Origin: Medicago truncatula
Taxonomy: Eukaryota > Streptophyta > Magnoliopsida > Fabales > Fabaceae
Assembly (NCBI RefSeq): GCF_003473485.1
Contig: NC_053042.1
Span: 54,771,762-54,835,761, forward strand
Length of the DNA: 64,000 bases
Direction: 5' to 3'
Below the pieces are notes generated by a model that was not told the origin of the DNA, did not search any database, and saw only the letters and a list, made by a program, of their open reading frames with translations. How positions within the stretch are numbered: position 1 is the stretch's first letter; every line of letters starts with the position of its first letter. Both the position numbers and the translations under genes were made by a program. Shown piece by piece: positions 48,280 to 58,295 of the stretch.

Positions 48280-49660
48280 TGTTATACAGGATGTCAAGAC
48301 AAGTGAGATGTCGAGAACGATGCCAAGACTTCATGATAACACAGTAAACAAATAATTATAAAAGGGCAAGAAGTAAAAGACGCAAGTTGTTTGTTGACCC
48401 TATTCGGTGCAACTTCACCTACGTATGGGGCAGGGCCGTCCCTGTGAAATAGGAGGCTCGGCTCTCTTTTTAAAATAGGCCCCTAGTAAAATAAAACGTA
48501 ATTTTTTTTTTGTAGCTAAATTTCATTAAAAAAAAAATCAGAATTAGAAGAATTTCTAAACATGAAAGGAATTAAAAAAAATTAAGTGAAAGAGGTGAAA
48601 TTTATCTAACGGTGTCATTTGAATTTGTCACTCCTTTGTTGTGGAAAAGGATAAAACAAATGGTTTATGCGAAGAAAAAACTTATTGTTGTGATTCTTTC
48701 AATGAAATAGCTTTCTAAATTGACTGATTAAGTGATTATAGAAATTAGGGGTGGTTTGATAGGATCCGATTTATGTACAAAAAGGATAACTATAGTCTAG
48801 AAAAAAACTCAAACGTGTACTAAAGAAAGAAAATGATATAACATATATATTTTTTTATTTAAGTGGGTGGTAGGTATTAGATTTAATTTTTCGTTAGAGG
48901 CCCGTAGCATTTGGAGGCCCGGCCTGGTTGAGCACCTTACACACCCTCAAGGTCGGGCCTGGTATGGGGCTACCAAGCCAAGAAGAAAATTCACTAAGTA
49001 GTATCAATTTAAAGCATACATAAAAACCCTCGGTCTACAACTTCTCACTTAATCACTACCTGTGCAATTTCTACCTAAAACTCTCCCTAGTCCTAGATAT
49101 GAGAACCTTCGCCCACTTCCTCTTAATCACAGATCTAGTGATCGTCCTTTTAATAATAACAAGCTTTGAGTGATTTCTAAGAATTACAACTCAACTACAA
49201 AGTCCAGCTCAATGCATCAACATGATACAAGAGTGGCTCACAAGTAACAAAGAACAAACTAAAACCCTAAATTACTCTTTTGCAAACGTTGGTATCAGTG
49301 AGCAATTAGGTCTTAAGTCTTCCTTTATATAGCCTGATTGTGAAATGAACTTGATACGCAAGACCGACTAATCATTAGTTGAATCACGAGATTTCAGCAC
49401 AAAATATTCTGAAGCAAATCCGATGTTTCCTTAAATGTTGCAACAACATTCTTAAGGACTAAGCTAAGTACAAACCGCCTTCTTATGCTTCTAGAAACAC
49501 GCTTCTTAGTCAACGCTTTACGTGAATTTAATCTTCAGAGAATATTTAGGAAATCTTCACAAAATAAATAACCAAGAAAGCGGAACAAGGCACGCTATGA
49601 TGTCGTACCAACAGGTTAAGACATCTTGTCTGACATCTTGCTAGAACTATTGTTTTAACA
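48280..49660. mobile_element. Possible solo LTR within the previous element
   Basis: Begins TGTTATACAGGATGTCAAGA and ends CTATTGTTTTAACA, with GACATCTTG-type motifs inverted near both ends. The TG...CA termini and lack of coding sequence suggest a solo LTR. The flanking pentamers (AAAGA / AAATG) do not match well, so this is tentative. Confidence 0.4.
48431..48961. mobile_element. hAT-type MITE
   Basis: Termini CAGGGCCGTCCCTG and (reverse-complemented) CAGGCCCGACCTTG enclose 531 bp. The perfect 8-bp duplication GTATGGGG lies at 48423-48430 and 48962-48969, diagnostic of hAT. Removing it rejoins the surrounding sequence as CACCTACGTATGGGGCTACC. Non-coding. Confidence 0.88.
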
Positions 49661-50776
49661 AAATGTAACCAACACATGTCTACAAACCCAACAAATTTGA
49701 TTACTTCATTAGAAGTACCAAGATTTAAGTAAAGTAAGTGCTTAATGTCTTGTATTTTTGTGATTCATGAAATAGTCAAAAGTGGTTAATGAGATATTAA
49801 TGTTAAACAATTGGTTAACATTTAACAACGCATACTTTGTCGTAGTGAAATTGATTAACGACACAACTCAATTTTGTGCTACAAAAATTCTCTTCTATAC
49901 TATTTAAAAAAAAAAATGACAAAAATAAGTACTTTTTATTGTATAAATACCCAAATATCATATTGTCGTCAATTTTTTGTGTTCAAATAGCATTAAAACA
50001 TAAAACCAAACCAAACTGTTAAAACTCAATCTAGTACAATTAAGACATCGAATATTAAGATTTATACATATACGCTCCTTTGACCAATCCGGTCTTCATA
50101 TATTATGTTACAGATAAAAAAACTTCTGAGTGAAATTTTAGTTGTTTAGGATTCTATCATATGTTGAAGTGCAACATTTTGGTTCGGTCCTCTCTCAATC
50201 CGAGTTTTCAAATTTTTGTTTCTATTTCAACTTTTGAGCTTCATAGTTGGTAAGATTTCAAATTTTATATCAAATGTCTTTGGATTGATGAGAAAACTGC
50301 TTCAAATTAAGGTTGAGAGTCTACATTTGATATTTGCTACTCCAGTCATTTCCCCAACTCATTTTAAAGCATTCAATTCTGTTTTTTTCTGATAATGAGT
50401 GCAATGTTTGGAGTGTTCTTATTAAGTGTTGAATAATGTTTGAAATTTTGTATTTTCTATTATGGATACCATGAAAAGCTTGAATAGAAATGTAGCTGAG
50501 AGTGTGAAATTATATTTATTGGTACTGTGTCAATTCTTAACGTTGCTTTATTGGGTGCAGTTGTATTTTTTTCCAATAACTACTTCAAGGTTGACACTAG
50601 TTTTAATATGATTTCACTTAATTTTATTATTATTTTACTACTCTAGATAGACGAAAAATTATCTCACACTTCAATTCTTATCAAAACATTAATTTTAAAC
50701 TAGATTCTTAATGTGATTCGACTCGGACTCAAAAACATTGAAGGGTTCAGACTTCAAAAGAAGCCCGTCGTCTTTC

Positions 50777-50880
50777 ATATTTTGAGTTTCATGCCCATTC
50801 ATTCTTATATATTTGAATCATTTCTGCTGCACCTATAAAACATCATCGATCCAACCGTGGCAAGTAACACTTCAAACCGT
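50777..50880 (-). pseudogene. Third palmitoyltransferase fragment fused to an IF3 5' flank
   Basis: About 100 bp match copy A at 44070-44215 (shared: CATGCCCATTCATTCT, GCACCTATAA, GTAACACTCCAAACC-like), the part encoding the segment after the first membrane pair. The match ends directly at CCGTAACTGAGGTTAG, the sequence found just upstream of the IF3 start (plus 42419). The join sits at a short shared CCGTAA/CC string. Confidence 0.7.
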
Positions 50881-51242
50881 AACTGAGGTTAGCGAGTTTT
50901 TTTTTTTTTTTTGCTTTCTCAGATACACAAATAAAGAGGAACCAAAGACAAATTCAAATTGCTTTGTCATATGGGCCTCACTTTTCAAGAAAATAATTTT
51001 GTTATAATCATTTTTTTTCTTTGTTAACCATGAAAATATTTTTTTTATACAACACCACTCCCGATTGCTAATACTTCTTTTTGATGCAACGCAATCCTTT
51101 GAACATAACTCCAAAGACTAATACCTTAAATCAGGTAAAACTGCGATGGCAAAGCTCCAACAGTGATGGATACAAAAAGTTTGATAAATAGAGTTAAAAT
51201 CAAATACTATAAAAATATTTATATAAAAAATATACCAATTTA

Positions 51243-52275
51243 ACAAACCGATCGGTTTCATGTTGAAGAAGAATGGCATAGAATCTGGAAGGTGAACTCC
51301 CCTCATAAAGCACGTAATTTGTTATGGAGGATCTGTAGGGGGTGTGTTCCGACGCGTCTCCGACTACAATCACGACATGTACAATGTGAGGTGCTATGTC
51401 TGTGGTATGATACAGTTGTTGAGAATGATTGGCATGTTTTTGTGGGTTGTACGGTGGCGCGTGAGAGTTGGTATTGGGCAGGGCTTTCGATTGTGCTGCA
51501 ATCACGAGTTGGCACTGCAAGTAGTTTGGCAGATTTTGTTTTTGACATATGTTGTTCCGAAAATCGAGACACTGCTGGTCGGGTGGCTTTACTTCTTTGG
51601 CAAATTTGGGTTGCACGTAATGATGTCATTTGAAATGACGTTCATCACACTTCAACAAGCATCGGGAGGACAGCACTAGATGCATGGCAGCAATGGCAGG
51701 AGGTTCATAAACAGCCCTCATCATCGATTGTGCAACACGGGCAGAATAGAGTGCAAGCTAACAACTCAGTTTGGGAGAAATCGTGTGAGACGTGGTTAAA
51801 GTGCAATGTGGATGCCGTGTTTCATGACCGTCAACATATTACATCTTTCGCGTGTTGTGTTAGAGACTCCCGTGGGCAATTCATTCGGACTCAAACGAAA
51901 TGGCAACGAGCAAATATAACCGTTTTGGAGGGGGAGGCAGTTGCCTTACTCGATGTCATTCACTTTGTTGTTGGGAACAGATGGGACCGGGTTGTCTTCG
52001 AGTCCGACTCAGCTACTCTAGTGCAAGCGCTATCGTCTCTGGGCCATGGTGATTCGGAGTTTTATGCTATTGTTTCTAGTATTATTTTTCAGTTATCTTA
52101 ACATTCCAACTTCGAGGTGAAGTTTGTTAGGAGAGAAGCGAACATGGTTGCTCATAGCTTAGCTAGGGCGACCTGTTCTTGGGTTAGTCACCGTATTTTT
52201 TATTCTTATTCTTCTTGTATTGAATACTGGTTGATTAATGATAATAGTTAACTTTGTTTTGGTAAAAAAAAAAAA
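51243..52275 (+). mobile_element. 5'-truncated LINE with intact target duplication
   Basis: Plus strand: the end of a zf-RVT domain (HKARNLLWRICRGCVPTR, VENDWHVFVGC) and an RNase H-like domain (WLKCNVDAVF, VFESDSATLVQAL, NMVAHSLARA), with stops and a frameshift (near 51634 and 52101). It ends in about 13 A. The perfect 11-bp duplication ATACCAATTTA lies at 51232-51242 and 52276-52286. It is related to, but clearly diverged from, the LINE at 19.2-23.9 kb. Confidence 0.9.
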
Positions 52276-52300
52276 ATACCAATTTATGAGCGATAACTAA

Positions 52301-52790
52301 ATCCTTATTTATTAATTTTGTTACGTTTGCAGCAATTTAACCTAATTTTTTTCCGCTCATTTGCTTTATTAGATTTGCAATTATTTAACCTAACAAATTT
52401 CATCTAAAAAAAATGCATCGCACCAATTTCATTCCTATCCTTTTGCCTTTTTTTTTTTTTTGAAGAAAATATTTTCTACACTTATCCTTATTTATTAATT
52501 TTGTTACGTCTGCAGCAATTTAACCTAATTTTTTCCCGTTCATTTACTTTATTAGGTTTGCAATTATTTAACCTAACAAATTCCATCTAAAAAAATGCAT
52601 CGCACCAATTTCATTCATATCCTCTTGCCCTTTTTTTTTTGTTTTGAAGAAAATATTTTCTACATTTATCCTTATTTATTAATTTTGTTACGTCTGTAGC
52701 AATTTAACCTAATTTTTTCCCGCTCATTTGCTTTATTAGGTTTGCAATTATTTAACCTAACAAATTCCATCTAAAAAAATGCATCGCACC
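52301..52790. repeat. Tandem repeat of about 184 bp, 2.7 copies
   Basis: Units start near 52301, 52484 and 52668 with ATCCTTATTTATTAATTTTG and carry ACGT(T/C)TGCAGCAATTTAAC, a second TTTAACCTAACAAATT, AAAATGCATCGCACC and a long T run. Copies are more than 90% alike by eye; the third stops after GCATCGCACC. No coding potential. Confidence 0.9.
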
Positions 52791-53060
52791 TGATAGGACT
52801 ACCGAATTTTCTTTTATAATATTTTCAGATTTCATACATTTTATGAAGTGTTTTATTTTGTCTACTATGGATTATCACGTGTTATTTTTTCACTGTTACC
52901 TATCATATATTGCATTTTATTATTCGTATATCAATCTCTTTACAATAAATCCGAGCGGAGCACGGGTCTAGTAATAATATAATCATCACTAAGCAAAATA
53001 TTTGAGATTACAAAAACTATGAAATTTTTTCATATCAAAAAATTGAAGACACCTGAATAT

Positions 53061-55387
53061 CTATATGGGTTTATGAGAACAAGAGTCTCCATTTGTTTCT
53101 TCAACATACTCTAAATCTTCATTGTACCCATTGATCAAAAAATCAGAACAATTCTTCTTGATACCATGATCATATGGGTTTCTGAATCTTCCATCTGGAC
53201 CTTTAAGGTAGCTATACCGCTCATGATTTATCATTTCGTTTGTTGTAAGATTGCTCGATATATTACTCGCCTGCTCAACTGTTAAACCCAACATAGGCCA
53301 GAAGAAGATATAATCAGCAATTAGAAAGGATATTGAACCAACAAATTTAATCCCAAATGAAGAAGGAAGGGGTAAATGAATTAGTCTCTTCAGACAAACT
53401 ACACCAATAACCAACATTGCTGAAGTTTCTAAAACAAGAAGAGCAAAGAAATCTCGTTTGTTCTTTTTTCCAATGCAATTGGATACAATAGGACAATGAT
53501 GGTCAAATTGTTCAACACAACGATCACATGTAGAACAATGTTTCGCACGAAGAGGCCTAACAATCTTGCATGTTGAACAAAGTTGGGACCAATTTCCAGC
53601 TAGCAAAAAGGGCTCATAATCTTGCATTTTCTTAATGTCATAATGCCCATTCATTCTGATATAACCTGGATCCTTCTTGCTACACATATGAAACATCACA
53701 AATCCAACAGTAGCAAGTAACGCTCCAAACCAACCAAAAAGGCCGGTTGTAGTTGTTAGCGTTGGCATATTTGTTGCCAACACGACCGAATAAATATAGG
53801 TGAAAAATAGCATAGAAATTATGCACTTGAGTCCTGATAAAACAACGAAGTCTCCAAGGCTCTCAAGTCGTACTTCAAACATCCTTAGGGAGTTTTCAAG
53901 GAAAAAAGCAACTTGTTCGTGATTATGAGAAACAAGTTGCGATGGTGTAAGGCCAGTATTGTCGGTCACCATCATATCTTCCTTTTTTCCTCCAGCCTTT
54001 ACTAATACCCTGCAAGCCTCCAAGTTACCTTTCATAGCAGCCATATGGAGAGGAGTCCAACCTTCTTTATCCTGATGCCCTCGATGTGAATCAAGAAATA
54101 ACAGAAGACATATAAAATCAGCAAAACCTTTGTAAGCAGCCCAATGCAAGGGGCTTCTTCCTTCATTATCAGGAACATCAGGCTCAGCGTTCCATTTTGA
54201 AACAAGATGGTAAAGGAAAGCTGTATGACCATATTGAGCTGCAACATGTGTTGTCTGATACCCATACTTGTCAGCAGAATTCAATTCAGCACCCTCTTTG
54301 AGTAAAAGCTCTGCAACCTCAATACAACCTCGAACCGCACTCCAATGCAATGCCGTTTGGCCATTACGATCTGTTGCGTTTATATCTCCACCATGATCGA
54401 TGATGTACTGAGCAACAGCAGTATGGTTGTTGAGTGCAGCCCACTGAATCACGTAATAACCCAAACCATCAGGCTCGGTAACGAGGCAACCCTCTTGCTC
54501 CACCAATCTACGCAGCTTCTCCAAATCTCCATAAGCAGCCGCAGTGTACACATCATTTCGGAGACTGTCTTCAGCAACTTCACCGGTGGAAGACAACGAT
54601 ATCGATTGTTGAGGGTGAACCTTCTCCATGACCTTGATCTCAGATGACATAGCTGGGACAAAGTAAGTAATTAAGAGTGTCAATAAATAAACAAATGTCA
54701 TATAAATTAAAATGTTCGATTTTAATCATAATTACTTATAAATTCACATTATAATATATGAGAGAGAGAGAGAGAGAGTAGCGAAAGTAAGCAACCTAAA
54801 CCAAGTTTAACGAAAATGCACTGTTATAGGTTTACCATCATCCACCACGGACTTGACATATTGATCTTTGATTTGGTGATTGAACGGTAGCCAATTTGTG
54901 TCATGATCCTCGTTCCTGGGAATCGATTGAAACTGAAATAAAATCCGAAAAGCTTCATAAATAACGATACCAAATCTAAGCTACAAAACGAGGATAAACA
55001 ACTAAAAGGTGCAGCACCCCACGTCCTTATAACTCTAGTAGATGTGTCCAATGAGCTATAAGGTGTGCCGAAACAAAGAAAAAACAATATTATGGCGCAC
55101 AGGCAACAACTTTGAAAGTATTCATTCATTCATTCATAAGTCCCAGTTACTAAAACTTTGTAAATTTTTACCTGAACGAGAGCAGAATAAAAGCTAACGT
55201 TATTGGAAACTGTTTGAGAAACATTTATGGGTCTAGTACTATGGAAAAGCGAATGTGAATATGGCATAACCGTAGGGAGAGTTTTAGGCTTGGGAGTAGA
55301 AGCATGAGGAAGGTGGGTGTAACATCTGTAAAATTGGAATGACGCTGTTTTCAAAGTAGACTTTCCGATTCTGTGCAAAAACGCCAT
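53061..55387 (-). CDS. Predicted chimera: IF3-derived presequence exons fused to ankyrin-DHHC palmitoyltransferase (copy B)
   Basis: Three exons on the minus strand: 55387-55172 (216 bp), 54932-54836 (97 bp) and 54652-53061. Introns are GT-AG (239 and 183 bp). The sum is 1905 bases, 634 aa. Exons 1 and 2 are copies of IF3 exons 1-2: residues 1-72 contain no Asp or Glu and look like a mitochondrial presequence, and 73-104 retain a decayed start of the IF3 N domain. Exon 2 ends in phase 1 and the CCCAG acceptor at 54653 restores GCT-ATG, so the fusion is in frame. From Met106 the protein is a TIP1/PAT24-type S-acyltransferase: ankyrin repeats ([50 protein letters not shown]), four predicted membrane segments, and the CRD with all Cys (CSTC...HCSTCDRC...DHHC). 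DHHC is followed by PI rather than the usual PW. The palmitoyltransferase part has no introns, unlike plant TIP1 genes, implying a retrocopy. It might instead start at its own ATG (54650), giving 529 aa. Confidence 0.75.
54759..54778. repeat. (GA)n microsatellite in the chimera's second intron
   Basis: About ten GA units on the plus strand, read as (CT)n in the transcript, between the IF3-derived exon 2 donor and the palmitoyltransferase acceptor. Confidence 0.9.
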
Positions 55388-57999
55388 TAATTACTTCAAC
55401 TGAAGTTAGTGTTAGTGTTAGTGTTTGTTTTTTTGATCTCTGTGAGTGTGTCCAATCTAAAATTGTTCTATGTCATTGGTTATGTTTGTTTTGAATCTTG
55501 ATCTATGTGACTGTTTCCAACCTTCTTTTTTTGGCATGCCTTTTTATGGCTCAAGATAAGGAACTATAAATAGAAATTTTGTCTTAAAAATTGTATCAAT
55601 TTAATTTTAAAATAGTAGAAAATTAATGTTTTTTATTAAATATTTATTATTTATGGATTTCTTAACATATGTTAGCATGACCCTTCTCATATATACATAT
55701 TTAATTTAATGGAAGATCACTTAATTTGACTTTTCGTTGATGAATGTGACTCTGATGAGATTAGGATGTCAATGTCAATGGCTTGGAGGGATGAGAGACT
55801 CCCAAAATGCTCCTTACCACATCCTATTTTTCATTTGGGAAATATTCTCTTCCCCGCATATCCCCGCAATTTCGTTAGACAAATGTCACTATATACAGTT
55901 AATATTAGGTACTAGAATTGGTAGCGGGAAATATGTGTGTACGAAAGGTTGATGGAGATGAAAAACTTATTTAACACTTCTTAAAAGAATAGTGATAAAG
56001 ACCACATAGAGTGGTACATGAAGTTGCTACCAAAATTCTGCAATTTACTTTATGTGGAGCTCATTCTTCCATTGTTCAACTCAAATTATCTGCTTATCTT
56101 GCTTCAAAGTTCTCAAAATTCATAACAACATGGTTTGCTGAGTTCTTAATTTTATTTAATTTCATGTACACCACTTAATAACTTCAAGTTAGACTTATCA
56201 ATTCAATGTCTGGTAGCGTAGACATGTAAATTGGCTTATTGAGTTTTCATTGTTGGTACTAAATATCATGAGATTTGATTAACTTTTTCACTATATGTTT
56301 GGTAGTTCGCATTTGCAATGCCATGATTTGTGAAGTTGATAGAATCCTATTTGATCGTATGTTTGGCGCTTCACTAAAAAGAAGAGGACAATGTGTTTCC
56401 TATTTCATCAAGTTCAAAAGTATTTTGGCAACTTCTGTGTATTTTTGTAGATTACATAATATACAAGTCATTGTTTACAAGCCAATACGGCTAGCTAGCC
56501 TTGCAAAATAGTTACTATTTAGCTTCTTAGTTTTTAGTTCAGTTTTATTGGAATCTAAAATAGTCTATTACTCTTAATTGATCCAATTTCTTTAATAGGT
56601 TCACACTTTTGGTTCTCTTTTATCTTGTCATGGCCAGGGTTGAAACTTCTCAGTTCATCAGGTTCTATATTTCTGACAAATTCTTTTCATTTTGTTCAGC
56701 CATTTTAACCGATATTAAAAATTTTATTGGATATTTATTTCAAAACTTATTTTGTTAATCTGGATTATGAAAACATTATGGTAGTATAACAATCTGTTAT
56801 TTGGCATTGTAATATGGAAAGACAACATTTATGTTTGAAAGACAATAATGCTTCCTTTAAGAGAAAGGAACCGAAAAAACTGTGAGAATTCTTTTCAGCT
56901 TAGTATTGCTCTACCAGAGATATAGTCATGGTCATATTAATGTTTGCAACATCTTGAATGCCTTGCTTTGCACTTCAGGTAGCTATTGAAGCCATACGGA
57001 TCAGTGGCTGCTAACAGATAAGGATTGAGTACTCGACAAATATTTTCAAGTTTATAACTATTTATTTGAGCGATATTTAGTTGTTTGGGATTTGTATCAT
57101 CTGTTGAAGTGCAAATTTTTGTTTCTATTTCAGTTTTTGAGCTTCATAGTTGGTAAGATTTCAAATTTTGTATCTATTTACAAAAGCATAGTCAATAATT
57201 TTAGATTTAGAAAATTGCTTCAAGTTAAGGTTGAGATTCTACATTTGATATCTGCTACTCCAATCATTTTACCAACTCATCTTAAAGCATTCAATTCTGT
57301 TTTTTGTTATTGTTTTGATGAATGCTGTGCTGTTGTATGCTAAGTGCCAATGTTTGGACTGTTGCTTATTGTGTGTTGAATGTTTGAAATTTTGTATTAT
57401 GAATACCATGGAAAGCTTGAATTTGCTTTATTAATTGGATGCAGTTGCATTTTTCCCAATAACTGTTCAAGGGGGAAACATAGTTCCAAAAAGGCCCAGA
57501 CTTGGATTCTTAACATGAATTCTAATCTAGACTCTTGATGTGATCCGACGACTCCCTCTCAAAGACATTGAAGAGCCCAGACTTCGAAAGAAGCTGGTCA
57601 ACTTTCATGCAAAAGAACGGCCCTGAAAATATCACTTTCTCATCAATTTAGTCCCTCCTTTTCATCTAATGTTCCAATCCTTTTTTTTCTTTAAAGCAAA
57701 ATGTGTAGGTGTGCAACATAGTTTCTTATGTTTCTTGTTAGATTTCAACTTCTATCAGAAATAACTTGTAGAAATCTTTAATAGCCGGTCAGTTAATTGG
57801 TACAAATTACACTAAAAATACATATTTCATCCTTCAAAAATACATTGGTGTAAATTTGGAAGCTTAATTTGGATTTTTCATTTTGTTTCTTTTGAAGCAA
57901 ATCATTAATGGATTGTGTGTTACTATTGAAATGGGTGTTATATGTTGGATGAGATGAAAAACAAAACAGAAAGACATGAAGAAGTGTTGTTGAAGAGAG
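55388..57999. other. Promoter side of the chimera and duplicated flank
   Basis: The first about 170 bp match the IF3 5' flank and the copy at 47.85-48.1 kb (for example TGTCATTGGTTATGTTTG against TCTATTGGTTGTGTTTTG), so the chimera probably keeps an IF3-type promoter. The stretch 57060-57610 matches 50120-50776. Short plus-strand open frames (56275-56511, 57092-57343) do not resemble proteins. Confidence 0.6.
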
Positions 58000-58290
58000 T
58001 GTTAAGATTTAATTCATAACTCCCATGTAACAAGTTAGTTAGAATTTTGTTACAAAACGTGTTAGTTAGTTAGTTAGATAGCTTGTGCTACAAGTAAGTG
58101 TTATATTTGCATATAAAAGGCTTTGTAATGTGTACATTTAATTCTTAATGAGATTAACAATTACAAGTAAACTCTTCATTCTCTATTCTCTCAGTTTTAC
58201 AAGTTTGTTTGTTATTTTCTCATCTTGCTTGAAACAGCTTATTATGAAAAACACTTATGTTGCGCATTTTGATCATAGTTTGATCTAACA
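58000..58290 (+). mobile_element. Solo LTR
   Basis: A 291-bp sequence beginning TGTTAAGAT and ending ATCTAACA, flanked by the perfect 5-bp duplication GAGAG (57995-57999 and 58291-58295). Inside are a TATA-like GCATATAAAAGGC and, downstream, a likely polyadenylation region (TTCTTAATGAGATTAAC), placing the LTR on the plus strand. No internal retroelement remains, so two LTRs recombined. Confidence 0.87.
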
Positions 58291-58295
58291 GAGAG

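Larger units (their letters stand above)
48131..49900. mobile_element. Inverted-terminus element hosting later insertions
   Basis: The left end (AGAGAAAAAAAATTGTGACA, CAAAAATTGAGTTGTG) and the reverse-complemented right end (AGAAGAGAATTTTTGTAGCA, CAAAATTGAGTTGTG) match over about 60 bp with mismatches. The borders are approximate and no target duplication was found. Confidence 0.55.
47842..50776. other. Duplicated flank filled with transposable elements
   Basis: The promoter-like part (47842-48115) matches 55420-55560 and the IF3 5' flank. Then follows an inverted-terminus element (about 48131-49900) that contains an LTR-like block and a hAT MITE. The stretch 50120-50776 is similar to 57060-57610 (for example TTTTTGAGCTTCATAGTTGG and TCATTTTAAAGCATTCAATT-type blocks), showing that the duplicated unit extends well beyond the coding parts. 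No gene. Confidence 0.65.

Noticed and set aside
54651..54701. Upstream in-frame ATG giving 17 extra residues (MTFVYLLTL...) on the palmitoyltransferase ORF
   Set aside because: This stretch is the homologue of non-coding sequence before copy A and contains the polypyrimidine and CAG acceptor used by the chimera model; MSSEI is the conserved start.
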